Shown piece by piece: positions 7,123 through 14,727 of a stretch of 48,585 nucleotides of DNA. A model generated the notes under the pieces. It saw nothing but the letters and a program-made list of their open reading frames with translations. It did no database searches and was not told the DNA's origin. This DNA comes from a virus: IMG/VR virus record IMGVR_UViG_3300020477_001675, positions 1 to 48,585 of that record; one strand, 5' to 3'. Numbering within the stretch: the stretch's first letter is position 1; every line of letters begins with the position of its first letter. A program made the position numbers and the translations under genes.

Positions 7123-7680
7123 ATGCCAACATTAAGACCATTACAAGATTATAGTCCTCATGATGTCGTTAACCTTTTCTCGTGGAGTGGTACCGTTCCT
7201 GCCTATAAGGGCACAATGGTAAAAATGCTTTCGAGTGGTTGGCGTAGTCAGGACGAGCCCGTAGAAATGTTCTCTGCGGCTGGCAATAGTTACAACAATA
7301 CAGTATCCCAGCGGTATCGTACCACTGCCCAGATCGGCGTATGCGGTTCTGGATCAGCAGGCACCAAAGATATCCCCTTGGGAATGCTGCTTTATGATGT
7401 GCGTGAAACCGACGAGAATGGCGAGAAGCTGCTCTATCATCCCCGCAAAGCTGCGGAAAATGATTGGGTTATCAGCGGACAAGCCGCCCCCGTTCTTACA
7501 CGCGGAGTAGTACTTTACAGTGGCGCTACGCTTGCTAGTGATTCCCCAACTCTCGGTGAGGCCGTGTATACGTCCCCCGATGGTGAGCTCACTTCGGCTT
7601 CCACGCTAGGAACCGCTGTTGGTAAAACGCTTGGATTGGCAGATGCGAGGAATCACATCTTACTCAAGCTCGAACTGTAA
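7123..7680 (+). CDS. Capsid decoration / stabilisation protein (putative)
   Basis: 185 residues with a strong ribosome-binding site (TTAGGAG). The protein is beta-rich with no membrane segments and begins PTLRPLQDYSPHDVVNLFSW. It lies between the protease/scaffold and the major capsid gene, the position of the lambda D-like head decoration gene, and shares the TTAGGAG leader with the capsid gene, which suggests high expression. It is longer than lambda D (110 residues), so it may be a different fold such as an Ig-like or beta-tulip decoration. The call is mainly positional. Confidence 0.65.
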   Translation: MPTLRPLQDYSPHDVVNLFSWSGTVPAYKGTMVKMLSSGWRSQDEPVEMFSAAGNSYNNTVSQRYRTTAQIGVCGSGSAGTKDIPLGMLLYDVRETDENGEKLLYHPRKAAENDWVISGQAAPVLTRGVVLYSGATLASDSPTLGEAVYTSPDGELTSASTLGTAVGKTLGLADARNHILLKLEL

Positions 7681-7706
7681 ACCCTTTAAGAAATTAGGAG
7701 TTTAAT

Positions 7707-8816
7707 ATGAAATTAAAGTTAAAGAATACCCCAGAACAGGTAGAACTTGTAAAAGCCTTGGGTTCCAAGAACCCCACTGAGCAAGCTCAGGCTGCAGAGG
7801 CTTTTGCGGCGTTCATCGCACCTGTCGCACAAAAAGTATTAGCTCAAGCTGGCACCGCTGGCTTGATCTTCAACGATAGCGTTTATGATGAGGATGACAG
7901 CCCAAGCATCCCACTGGACCTTTGGTACGACCAAGGCGTAGATTACGTCAGCGTGTGGTCCCAAAGTGTTGCAGGGGGTTTGCCGACCAGTCACGTAAGT
8001 GGTCTTTCTGAGTTAAAGATCGCCACTTATCGCTTGGACAGCGCGGTGAGTTTCCTCAAACGTTACGCTCGTCGTGGACGTTTAGACGTAGTAAGCAAGG
8101 CGGTAGAGAGAATGGCCCAAGAAGTTCTTGTAAAGCAGGAACGTAATGCGTGGGCTGTTATTTTGAAGGCTCTTGCTGAGGCTACCACTAACAGTTTAGC
8201 CCACGTTATCGCTTCCGATACGGTGGATGTGTTCTCTGTTAATGACTTGAGTAATTTAATGACTCGCATTAAGAGAATCAACACTTCTTTCGCTAACGGA
8301 ACCCCCGCGAATTGGGACAATAAGGGTCTTACCGATCTTTTTGTTAGCCCCGAGATCATGGGAATGGTACGTGGATTCGCTTATAACCCCGTGAATAGCA
8401 TCGGTAGTACTTCTACTGGTCCTGTTTCGCTACCTTATCCGATTCGTGAAGATATCTTCAGGAATGCTGGAATGAGTGAGCTTTTTGGTGTCGTGTTGCA
8501 CGAGTTGATCGAGTTTGGCGATGGCAAGAAGTACAACACCCTCTTTGGTGAAATGGTTGCTGGTTCTTCCGTAACCATTCCCGGTGGCGGTGGTGGCACA
8601 TGGGTTACCGGTGATGACCAAATTTTGGTCGGTGTTGATCTGTCACGCGAAGCGTTTATCCGCCCGGTTGCCCGTCAGGACGACGGTGGTGCGACGTTTA
8701 CCGCCCTTCCCGATGACCAATTCGTTGCCCGTCAAGAAAAGACAGGCTTCTATGGTTACTTGGAAGAGGGTCGCGTATGTATCGACTCCCGTGCCGTTGT
8801 GGGCATCGCGGTGTAA
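7707..8816 (+). CDS. Major capsid protein (HK97 fold)
   Basis: 369 residues with a strong TTAGGAG ribosome-binding site. It follows the protease/scaffold and decoration-like genes and is followed by a strong terminator, the usual setting for the most expressed head gene. The N-terminal ~60 residues (to about QKVLAQAG) are helical and Ala/Gln-rich, fitting a delta domain or N-arm that may be cleaved. The rest alternates strands and helices, including a long spine-like helix (VVSKAVERMAQEVLVKQERN) and a glycine loop (TIPGGGGGTW). The C-terminal CIDSRAVVGIAV is typical of the end of HK97-fold capsid proteins. Identification rests on context plus overall pattern. Confidence 0.85.
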   Translation: MKLKLKNTPEQVELVKALGSKNPTEQAQAAEAFAAFIAPVAQKVLAQAGTAGLIFNDSVYDEDDSPSIPLDLWYDQGVDYVSVWSQSVAGGLPTSHVSGLSELKIATYRLDSAVSFLKRYARRGRLDVVSKAVERMAQEVLVKQERNAWAVILKALAEATTNSLAHVIASDTVDVFSVNDLSNLMTRIKRINTSFANGTPANWDNKGLTDLFVSPEIMGMVRGFAYNPVNSIGSTSTGPVSLPYPIREDIFRNAGMSELFGVVLHELIEFGDGKKYNTLFGEMVAGSSVTIPGGGGGTWVTGDDQILVGVDLSREAFIRPVARQDDGGATFTALPDDQFVARQEKTGFYGYLEEGRVCIDSRAVVGIAV

Positions 8817-8843
8817 CATATAATTGTAATCATAGCTCAATCA

Positions 8844-8870
8844 AACCCAGTCGAAAGACTGGGTTTTTTT
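8844..8870 (+). terminator. Strong Rho-independent terminator after the capsid gene
   Basis: AACCCAGTC and GACTGGGTT form a perfect 9-bp stem closed by a GAAA tetraloop, followed by T residues to 8870. It separates the capsid transcript from the neck genes. Confidence 0.93.
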
Positions 8871-8900
8871 GTTATATAACTTCCCAAAGGGTCAAAAATT

Positions 8901-8925
8901 GTGTAAGCTGAATTAAGGTAAAAGG
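8901..8925 (+). promoter_or_regulatory. GTGTAA-N10-GGTAAAAGG promoter/RBS signature
   Basis: GTGTAA at 8901-8906 and GGTAAAAGG at 8917-8925 lie between the capsid terminator and the ATG at 8927. The position directly after a terminator supports a promoter that restarts transcription for the neck and tail genes. Confidence 0.5.
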
Positions 8926-8926
8926 T

Positions 8927-9286
8927 ATGGCAAATTCTAGAAAAACTACTAAAAAGGTTAAGGAACTGAAGCAAACCCATGGGAAAGATGAAGCTTCTCC
9001 CAAGTCTACTACCCTAGATCAAATTTGGGGGGATACGGGCTTGAGCAAATATAAAACCATGGAGATTACTGAATATCGCGGTTCTTTAAAGGGCATGAAT
9101 AAAACAGACTTGCAACGCCACGCTTCAGAGGTGGGTATAATTCCTGTAGATAATCGGGAGATTCTCATCAAGAGGTTGGAGGGAGAATTTAATAAATATG
9201 TTGCTAACTATCGTGTGCCTCAAGTGAAATCTAATCCACGGACTTTATCTCAAGAAGCTAAAGATATTTTATCTGAGGGAAGATAA
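8927..9286 (+). CDS. Small SAP-like protein of unknown role
   Basis: 119 residues with a basic, lysine-rich N-terminus (ANSRKTTKKVKELKQT). Residues about 52-90 (GSLKGMNKTDLQRHASEVGI, then REILIKRLEGEFN) have the L-x-x-M-x-x-x-D-L-x-x-x-A-x-x-x-G spacing of a SAP-type helix-extended-helix. SAP-like domains often bind DNA, so a minor head or head-completion protein touching packaged DNA is possible. It is the first gene after the capsid terminator, with its own candidate promoter. Function is not established. Confidence 0.55.
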   Translation: MANSRKTTKKVKELKQTHGKDEASPKSTTLDQIWGDTGLSKYKTMEITEYRGSLKGMNKTDLQRHASEVGIIPVDNREILIKRLEGEFNKYVANYRVPQVKSNPRTLSQEAKDILSEGR

Positions 9287-9307
9287 ATTCTACAATCATA
9301 ATTAGTA

Positions 9308-9313
9308 GTGTAA
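9308..9313 (+). promoter_or_regulatory. GTGTAA motif upstream of the gene at 9327
   Basis: GTGTAA ends 13 nt before the ATG at 9327 in a 40-nt intergenic gap. No GGTAAAAGG follows and the start has no good ribosome-binding site. Confidence 0.3.
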
Positions 9314-9326
9314 TATTTAATGTATT

Positions 9327-9662
9327 ATGGCTACTTCTTATGATATAAATTTAACAGCTGGGGATGATTTTTATCACCGTTTCGCTGCTACGGGGTCTGA
9401 TGGACTACCTATTAGTCTAGCACCTTATTCTATTAGTGGCCGCGCACGATCCACCTATGGAGCTTCGGGGGTGCTTCTTGACCTTTCCCCTACAGCTGTG
9501 GCCACGGGTATTGCTAGTGGCTACATAGATGTAACTATTAACGGAGAAAGTACTACAGGATTAGCCTCGACGCAGGGTGTATATAATATTCAACTTCACA
9601 GTGGAGAAAGTCGTGTAAGAGTATTTAGGGGCTTCTTGAACATTAATCCTAGTATAAGATAA
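9327..9662 (+). CDS. Beta-sandwich structural protein (BppU-N / Ig-like, putative)
   Basis: 111 residues beginning ATSYDINLTAGDDFYHRF. The alternating pattern, with SISGRARSTYGASGVLLDLS and YNIQLHSGESRVRVFRGFLN, reads as a single beta-sandwich domain. It resembles the small N-terminal domain of baseplate upper-protein connectors and related modules common in phage virion proteins. No catalytic residues or membrane segments are visible. It sits among head-completion genes, so it is probably a minor virion or head-fibre protein. The fold resemblance is by eye only. Confidence 0.5.
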   Translation: MATSYDINLTAGDDFYHRFAATGSDGLPISLAPYSISGRARSTYGASGVLLDLSPTAVATGIASGYIDVTINGESTTGLASTQGVYNIQLHSGESRVRVFRGFLNINPSIR

Positions 9663-9671
9663 GGAAAAATT

Positions 9672-10175
9672 ATGGCAAAAATTGTTTCAATTGCAGACGA
9701 GATACACCGTGAATTAGCGAGTCCCACTGATTTATCTATTGCTTCTATTGCTTTTTGGTTGAGAACTAATATAGGGCAATTGAACAATTTACTTAATTTA
9801 GATAGAGAAATTATTGATACCACCCTAGAACTTAATGCAGAACTAACCAGTCAACAGTCTGTAATTTTTAAAAAGCTTTATTTTGTTCATTACTATGATG
9901 TGAAAATTAGAGCTACGCTAGGAGCGGCTTCAACAGATGCTACGGTAGAAGTTTCTTCAGATGGAGCCCGCGTAAGAAAAATAAACAAAAACGAACTAAG
10001 CAGAACATGGCTTTCAGCACGCAAAGCGGAAGAAGAAGAGTTACGCAAGCTAGTAACAGCTTATAACATTACAGCGAGTTCCCCGATTCAAGTTGCGGGT
10101 GACGATACAATTTCTGAAAAAAATAATTCTCGCTTAGATGATTATCTTAATCGGACTTACTTTAATAATATTTAA
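9672..10175 (+). CDS. Head-tail connector (adaptor, gp6-like), putative
   Basis: 167 residues, mostly helical. It starts AKIVSIADEIHRELASPTDL and continues with SIASIAFWLRTNIGQLNNLL. Small helical proteins with an N-terminal region of this type just downstream of the capsid gene are usually adaptor connectors of the HK97 gp6 / SPP1 gp15 kind, which attach under the portal. The next two genes have the size and order of a stopper and a tail-completion protein. The call rests on synteny and helical character. Confidence 0.6.
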   Translation: MAKIVSIADEIHRELASPTDLSIASIAFWLRTNIGQLNNLLNLDREIIDTTLELNAELTSQQSVIFKKLYFVHYYDVKIRATLGAASTDATVEVSSDGARVRKINKNELSRTWLSARKAEEEELRKLVTAYNITASSPIQVAGDDTISEKNNSRLDDYLNRTYFNNI

Positions 10176-10177
10176 TA

Positions 10178-10627
10178 ATGGCAGATTTAGTTTCATCAAC
10201 TGATAGGACGGCCTTAAAGGCAACCTTGAGCGATCATTTTGATACATTCAAAAGAGAAATAGTCGTCTTTAAGGAGCCCATTAGGGTAGTTAAGAATGTT
10301 GTTTCTAATAATAGCTATGCGGGTTATGGAGAAAATTCTAACCAAGTAGAATTTGATTATGTTGCTGTGTCAGGCGTGTATTCAGGAATAGTAAATTACT
10401 ATGGCAACCAAGAGTCTGAATTGGGTGATGAACTTGGAAATATTATGATTGGAAAGGGATCGGTTAAAATTAAGATAGAACAAGATGCCCGCGATTTCAT
10501 GCTAAACGGAGCTACAACACAAGCTATACATATTGATGGAAATACATTTAATAAAATTTCTGACGAAAAAATACAAGATTATCTTGGCTTAAAGTATTAT
10601 ATATTTTATTTGGAAAAGACTGACTAA
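10178..10627 (+). CDS. Head closure / stopper-like protein, putative
   Basis: 149 residues, only 2 nt after the adaptor-like gene and overlapping the next start (TAATG), so it is co-translated with them. A helical start (TALKATLSDHFDTFKREIVVF) is followed by strands (VEFDYVAVSGVYSGIVNYYG and GSVKIKIEQDARDFML). A short beta-rich protein after the adaptor fits the head-completion stopper (lambda FII / HK97 gp7 type) that forms the neck ring. No sequence motif proves it. Confidence 0.55.
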   Translation: MADLVSSTDRTALKATLSDHFDTFKREIVVFKEPIRVVKNVVSNNSYAGYGENSNQVEFDYVAVSGVYSGIVNYYGNQESELGDELGNIMIGKGSVKIKIEQDARDFMLNGATTQAIHIDGNTFNKISDEKIQDYLGLKYYIFYLEKTD

Positions 10628-11280
10628 TGATTCATATATCAAAATTTAAGCTGAACAAAAGAGTTTTAAATAGCGAGCTCTATAGGGGTCTTTCGTCCAA
10701 AAAAGTTGAAACCTTAGCATACGATGAAGCAGAAAAACGAGCTAATGTTGCTAAAAAAACCATGATAAAAGAATTTAATCAAAGTGCAATAACACAAGAA
10801 TTAGATGCAGGAGCAGCAAACACCAAGAACATTAGTAGAACTTTGACCGGGATACCCTACGGAGCAGCTTCCTTATTCGGATTTATTGGTTTTGATGAGG
10901 GGGCTAAACCCACAGAAATTGTACGAGAATATCTCAAAGATATGGGTTATGTTTTTAAAAAAGGAAAATTCACAAAACGTATAACAGGAGGAAGATATAT
11001 TTTTCAGGTAGAAGTGCCAGTTCTTTCAGAAATCACGCCCCTTACCCCAATGCCGTGGGAGGGGGGCAGAAGTTGGATAAGGGGTATCGAAAGAGGAATT
11101 TCGGGACTAAGTTACTTTATGGCTACCAAGTTCAGAGTAAATAGTCGCTCTGGTCAAGGTATCCAAATTACTAATAAATATTTTTCCGGTGCTACCTATA
11201 AAGCGTCGAAATATTTCTCAGCTATTGCTAATAATTTTATTCAGCGATTAGAGGGGAGGCAACCTAAGGTTGTTGTATGA
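10627..11280 (+). CDS. Neck / tail-completion protein (HK97 gp10-like), putative
   Basis: 217 residues. It overlaps the preceding gene by one nt and the following gene by four (ATGA). The layout is an N-terminal helical stretch with many K and E residues, then YGAASLFGFIGFDEGAKPTE, a beta segment, and a C-terminal helix (YFSAIANNFIQRLEG). Third place after the adaptor and stopper, and a helix-strand-helix plan, fit tail-completion proteins that join the neck to the tail terminator. The assignment is positional. Confidence 0.5.
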   Translation: MIHISKFKLNKRVLNSELYRGLSSKKVETLAYDEAEKRANVAKKTMIKEFNQSAITQELDAGAANTKNISRTLTGIPYGAASLFGFIGFDEGAKPTEIVREYLKDMGYVFKKGKFTKRITGGRYIFQVEVPVLSEITPLTPMPWEGGRSWIRGIERGISGLSYFMATKFRVNSRSGQGIQITNKYFSGATYKASKYFSAIANNFIQRLEGRQPKVVV

Positions 11281-12128
11281 TAGCACAATTTGACAATCAA
11301 GTAATGTCGAGTTTCTTTTTGTGGTTTGACCATACCCTCCTGCGGAAGGGAAGGGCATTTACAAACTACGGCTCTAAGTTTTATCCTGTCAATAATTTGT
11401 ATCAAGGATATTATACGTATGGGTCTCCATTTAGGCAGTTTGTAGCTGATTCTTCAATTAGTGGCGCAACTGTAATTAGCGGGGTTTATCTTGATGGGTC
11501 ATTCAAAAACCGTACGGAATCTAATTTTACGGGTATTAATTATAACCAAGGTCAGGCTTATTTTGTTTCTAACGTAGATACCACGAGTGTTACAATGAGT
11601 GGAGATTATGCCGTAAAAGACTTCAACATTTTCCTAACAAATCAGACAGAAGAGAAACTTTTATTTGAAACACAGTTTACCTTGAAAAACAAAATTGGAC
11701 TAACTGCCACGGGATTACCTCCTGACTCCTTAACTTATCCTGCTATTTTCATCAAAAATATGGGGGGTCAAAATAGCCCATTTGAATTTGGGGGCACTCA
11801 GGCGACCAATATGAACATAAGGTCCATTATTGTGGCGGATAATCAATTTCACTTAGATGCAGTGTGTTCTATATTTAGAGACGAAAAAGAGAAATATATA
11901 AGACTTCTTTCGGAAAGTGAGATGCCTTTTAATAATTTAGGGGATTTTAACAATTATAGTGATTATAATTATACAGGGATCGTAGATGTAAAAAGTACAA
12001 ATGATGCGTGCTTTATTGAGAATATTAGTGTAAGTAAAGTAGGTGGGGCATCTTTTGCGGGGGTAAATAACGTAAATCCCAACGTTTATAGTGCTTTACT
12101 AGATTTTGATATACAAAAAATAAGATAA
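11277..12128 (+). CDS. Neck or tail structural protein, unknown (tail-terminator position)
   Basis: 283 residues, beta-rich and aromatic (SSFFLWFDHTLLRKGRAF, NNLYQGYYTYGSPFRQF). It lies between the tail-completion-like gene and the tail-tube gene, where lambda has the tail terminator U, but it is about twice the usual terminator length. It could combine a terminator with another domain or be a distinct virion protein. No membrane segment, signal or catalytic motif is visible. I do not recognise the family. Confidence 0.5.
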   Translation: MIAQFDNQVMSSFFLWFDHTLLRKGRAFTNYGSKFYPVNNLYQGYYTYGSPFRQFVADSSISGATVISGVYLDGSFKNRTESNFTGINYNQGQAYFVSNVDTTSVTMSGDYAVKDFNIFLTNQTEEKLLFETQFTLKNKIGLTATGLPPDSLTYPAIFIKNMGGQNSPFEFGGTQATNMNIRSIIVADNQFHLDAVCSIFRDEKEKYIRLLSESEMPFNNLGDFNNYSDYNYTGIVDVKSTNDACFIENISVSKVGGASFAGVNNVNPNVYSALLDFDIQKIR

Positions 12129-12155
12129 AAAATATTTCACATTTAACTAAAAAAC

Positions 12156-12180
12156 ATGTAATTATTGACGTAACATAAGG
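12156..12180 (+). promoter_or_regulatory. Promoter-like motif and RBS before the tail-tube gene
   Basis: ATGTAA (one mismatch to GTGTAA) at 12156 and ATAAGG ending at 12180 lie in the 60-nt gap before the ATG at 12189. This is the only sizeable gap in the neck module and fits separate high expression of the tail tube. Confidence 0.3.
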
Positions 12181-12188
12181 ACGTACCT

Positions 12189-13388
12189 ATGCCAAGAAAT
12201 AGAATTATTTATCAAAGTGAAGCTCTCTACGCTGGCCCTTCTCCTGCTACGGGTTACCATTATTTGTCTGGGACCACGCCGGTTGCAAATGTTGGGATTA
12301 ACACCGTTGGATACACATCAAGAGTAAAACAGCTTCAACGAATACAAACCGCCAATTATAGTTTTAACATCGCTCGTCAGGATGTTAACCAGTTTGGTGA
12401 GTTAGCCGCCATTGACCGGGTTATCCTCGAATCTCCCACTGTATCGTTAGATACATCTTATATCCTTGGTTCTTTGGAAAACGAAAGCCTTTTAGGTTTT
12501 TCTCTTACGCCTAGCGGTAGCACGGCTGTTTTTGCTGCGCTTTCAGGTATTTTGAATAAGACTGAAGACGAGAGAAACTACTTTATCAAGACCGTGCCTG
12601 AAGGTAGTGACGCCTTAGGGGGTAGTGATGTTTTAAACCCAAGTACTACTGTAAATACCAATGTTATTGGTATCGGTAATGGATTTATTAGTTCTTATAC
12701 TACTGAAGCTTCAGTGGGTGATTTCCCGACTGCCTCTGTTAGTGTTGAGGGTCTGAATATGGCCTTCTCTAAGGGTGTTTCGGGTAATTATATTCCAGCA
12801 GTTACGCCAACAGACGGATCAAAAATTACTGATATTTATTATGCGTTGCCTTCTGGCCAAAGTAATAATAATGTTTCTGGTGTAAGTGCGCTACGCCCGG
12901 GTGATATCACCCTAAGTTTCTATCCCAATGGTAGTACTACCGAGATGGGTGGATTTACGGGTGTTAGCATTACGGATGCCAAGATTCAAAGTTATAGTCT
13001 ATCCTTTGACCTTGCGCGTGATCCGCTGCAGAAGCTGGGCTCACGTTTCGCATTTGCTCGTGAAATTACCTTCCCGGTAACTGTAACGTGTACAGTAGAT
13101 GCCAACCTAGGTGATCTTTACACCGGTAGTTTAGCCGATGTTCTTGATGCGGATTCGGCTTATGACATTAACCTTAAACTTAATGCTCCGGGTACTGCGG
13201 GCGCGGCTGCAGCTGCAGCATCCGATAACGTAATGGCGCGTTACGTCCTCAAGAAGTGTAAAATTGATAGCCAAGAATACACCTCGGATATCGGTTCTAA
13301 CAAGGCCATTTCTATGACCTTCTCGGCGCAGATTGGTGGACCAGCGCAAACTGACGTCGGACTGTTTATTAGCGGTCTTGCACACTAA
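12189..13388 (+). CDS. Major tail (tube) protein, putative
   Basis: 399 residues, entirely beta-rich with Ser/Thr/Gly/Asn loops, beginning PRNRIIYQSEALYAGPSP. It precedes the tail-chaperone-like genes and the tape measure and is followed by a strong terminator, the place of lambda V. It is longer than a minimal tube protein and reads as a tube domain with an internal repeat: GFISSYTTEASVGDFPTASV in the middle and a second strand-rich half from about residue 255. The IPT-containing protein at 46922 has a similar stretch (GFLSTYSFTVEQYGPVVVTA), which suggests paralogy. Context is the main support. Confidence 0.75.
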   Translation: MPRNRIIYQSEALYAGPSPATGYHYLSGTTPVANVGINTVGYTSRVKQLQRIQTANYSFNIARQDVNQFGELAAIDRVILESPTVSLDTSYILGSLENESLLGFSLTPSGSTAVFAALSGILNKTEDERNYFIKTVPEGSDALGGSDVLNPSTTVNTNVIGIGNGFISSYTTEASVGDFPTASVSVEGLNMAFSKGVSGNYIPAVTPTDGSKITDIYYALPSGQSNNNVSGVSALRPGDITLSFYPNGSTTEMGGFTGVSITDAKIQSYSLSFDLARDPLQKLGSRFAFAREITFPVTVTCTVDANLGDLYTGSLADVLDADSAYDINLKLNAPGTAGAAAAAASDNVMARYVLKKCKIDSQEYTSDIGSNKAISMTFSAQIGGPAQTDVGLFISGLAH

Positions 13389-13407
13389 TTAAATTAAATA
13401 AACTCAC

Positions 13408-13433
13408 AGCACCCCATTAGGGGTGCTTTTTTT
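13408..13433 (+). terminator. Rho-independent terminator after the tail-tube gene
   Basis: AGCACCCC and GGGGTGCT form a perfect 8-bp stem with an ATTA loop, followed by seven T. A GTGTAA motif lies 21 nt downstream. Confidence 0.93.
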
Positions 13434-13453
13434 GTTCTCATGCACATGTCACA

Positions 13454-13479
13454 GTGTAAAGAGATATGAAGGTAAAAGG
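13454..13479 (+). promoter_or_regulatory. GTGTAA-N11-GGTAAAAGG promoter/RBS signature
   Basis: GTGTAA at 13454-13459 and GGTAAAAGG at 13471-13479 sit between the tail-tube terminator and the ATG at 13486. The signature also decides the start: the earlier in-frame ATG at 13423 lies inside the terminator stem. Confidence 0.5.
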
Positions 13480-13485
13480 TTTTTT

Positions 13486-13713
13486 ATGGCGGAAAAGGAT
13501 AGGGAAAAGGACTTCCTTAAGTTCCAGATTACTCGCAAAGTAACCAATCTTTATAAAAATTTTCTTTTTATTTTAGAAGATTTAAAAAGTGATGGTTATG
13601 ATATTGATGACGAGACTTATCAAAAGTGTCGCAAAAGAGTGCTTGATCATGGAAATGATACCGTCAGGGAAATAGATGATTATTTAAAGAGTTTTGATAT
13701 TCATTTAAGGTAA
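13486..13713 (+). CDS. Small protein in tail-assembly-chaperone position
   Basis: 75 residues from MAEKDREKDFLKFQ. The in-frame ATG at 13423 is rejected because it is part of the terminator hairpin. The protein is helical and charged (TRKVTNLYKNFLFILEDL, YLKSFDIHLR). It occupies the place of lambda gpG between tail tube and tape measure, as does the next gene. No slippery sequence joins the two; the next gene has its own GGTAAAAGG and ATG. A chaperone role is inferred from position and size. Confidence 0.55.
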   Translation: MAEKDREKDFLKFQITRKVTNLYKNFLFILEDLKSDGYDIDDETYQKCRKRVLDHGNDTVREIDDYLKSFDIHLR

Positions 13714-13720
13714 AAGGATT

Positions 13721-14677
13721 ATGAAGAAACTATACCAATTTACACTTAAGCAAAAAGCTACCGAAAAGGTAACCGAAAAAAAGAAAGATAAAGACGGTAA
13801 AGACATCGAGGTTACTAAAGATGTCGAAAAGGAAGTGGACCGTCATGTTATTCTTCGTAAACCCACGCGCTCTCTCTTTGATGAAGCAGAGCTCTATTAT
13901 GGAGTTATTCTTTCAGAGGGGATTAAAGCAGGACTTCTTACGCGAGCATTATTATCTAAAAGGTTCTCCAATGATGGCGGCGTGATGAGTGACCGTGATA
14001 AAGAGGACTATGCTGATCTTTATCTTAAGTTGTTCGAAAATCAAAATGAATTGGAAAGAATTTCTTTAATTGAAAGCGGCACACGCACGGAAGAAGAGAA
14101 AAAAAGGCTTACCTCCCTAATGAAAGATAACGGAACCCTTAAAAGAGAAATCCAAGATTTTGAATTAGCCCAAGCTTCTTTGTTCGAACAAACCGCTGAA
14201 AATAGAGCTCGCAACAAAACTATCCTTTGGTGGGTTTTAAATTTGGCTTATCATAATGATCCCGACACTGATAAAACCACACCAGTTTTTGACGGGAATT
14301 CTTTTGATGAGAAACTTAACAGTTATGACACTTTGGAAGAATCTGAAGACCCATTTCATGATGAGCTTTTGAGAAAGTTGGTTTATTATATTAGTTATTG
14401 GTATGTAGGAAATGCCCAAACTGAAGAAGAATTTGCTGCCCTTCTCAAAGACCTTGAGGAAAGTGGTTTAGAAGAAGAATCCATGGAAGCTATTGACGAA
14501 GCTTCTAAGGATCATGATAAACAGAAGGCCTCTGAGGCTTCAGTAGAGCCACAAAAGGCTTCTGAGGTTAAACCAGAGCCACAAAAGGCTTCTGGGGAAG
14601 CTAAACCAGAGCCAAAAAAGGCTCCCGATCCCAAGCCTGAAGAAAAAGCCCCAGCAGAGGAGGGGCAAAAAGCATAG
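13721..14677 (+). CDS. Tail-assembly-chaperone-like protein with repeat tail, putative
   Basis: 318 residues, preceded by GGTAAAAGG (13709-13717). The N-terminus (KKLYQFTLKQKATEKVTE) is beta-like and lysine-rich. The middle is helical and acidic (RTEEEKKRLTSLMKDNGTL; LLRKLVYYISYWYVGNA). The last ~50 residues are a low-complexity tail of P-Q-K-A-S-E/K-P-E-P units encoded by imperfect 30-33 bp repeats. Position between tail tube and tape measure suggests a tape-measure chaperone. A disordered charged tail would suit a protein that coats a very long unfolded tape measure, but that is inference. A terminator follows. Confidence 0.55.
   Translation: MKKLYQFTLKQKATEKVTEKKKDKDGKDIEVTKDVEKEVDRHVILRKPTRSLFDEAELYYGVILSEGIKAGLLTRALLSKRFSNDGGVMSDRDKEDYADLYLKLFENQNELERISLIESGTRTEEEKKRLTSLMKDNGTLKREIQDFELAQASLFEQTAENRARNKTILWWVLNLAYHNDPDTDKTTPVFDGNSFDEKLNSYDTLEESEDPFHDELLRKLVYYISYWYVGNAQTEEEFAALLKDLEESGLEEESMEAIDEASKDHDKQKASEASVEPQKASEVKPEPQKASGEAKPEPKKAPDPKPEEKAPAEEGQKA
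14527..14642 (+). repeat. Imperfect 30-33 bp coding repeat (PQKASE type)
   Basis: Three to four units share CCAGAGCCACAAAAGGCTTC or close variants and encode E-P-Q-K-A-S-E / K-P-E-P-K-K-A. They form the C-terminal tail of the chaperone-like protein. Confidence 0.75.
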
Positions 14678-14695
14678 TACGACCCAAACACAAAT

Positions 14696-14724
14696 AAAGC
14701 CCCATAACTTATGGGGCTTTTTTT
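14696..14724 (+). terminator. Rho-independent terminator
   Basis: AAAGCCCCATAA and TTATGGGGCTTT form a long inverted repeat (practical stem about 10 bp, loop AACTT), followed by T to 14724. It ends three nt before the ATG of the next gene, which is unusually close. Confidence 0.9.
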
Positions 14725-14727
14725 ATA

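Noticed and set aside
8811-8816. GTGTAA at the end of the capsid gene as another promoter
   Set aside because: It is the Val-stop of the capsid gene, is followed by a terminator within 30 nt and has no gene start close by, so it is probably chance.
13423-13485. Longer N-terminus (MLFLFSCTCH...) for the gene at 13486
   Set aside because: The ATG at 13423 lies inside the terminator stem and the GTGTAA/GGTAAAAGG signature points to 13486. The apparent lipoprotein-like start is an artefact.
13486-14677. Programmed frameshift joining the two chaperone-position genes
   Set aside because: The second gene has its own GGTAAAAGG and ATG, the first ends cleanly at 13713, and I see no slippery heptamer near the junction.
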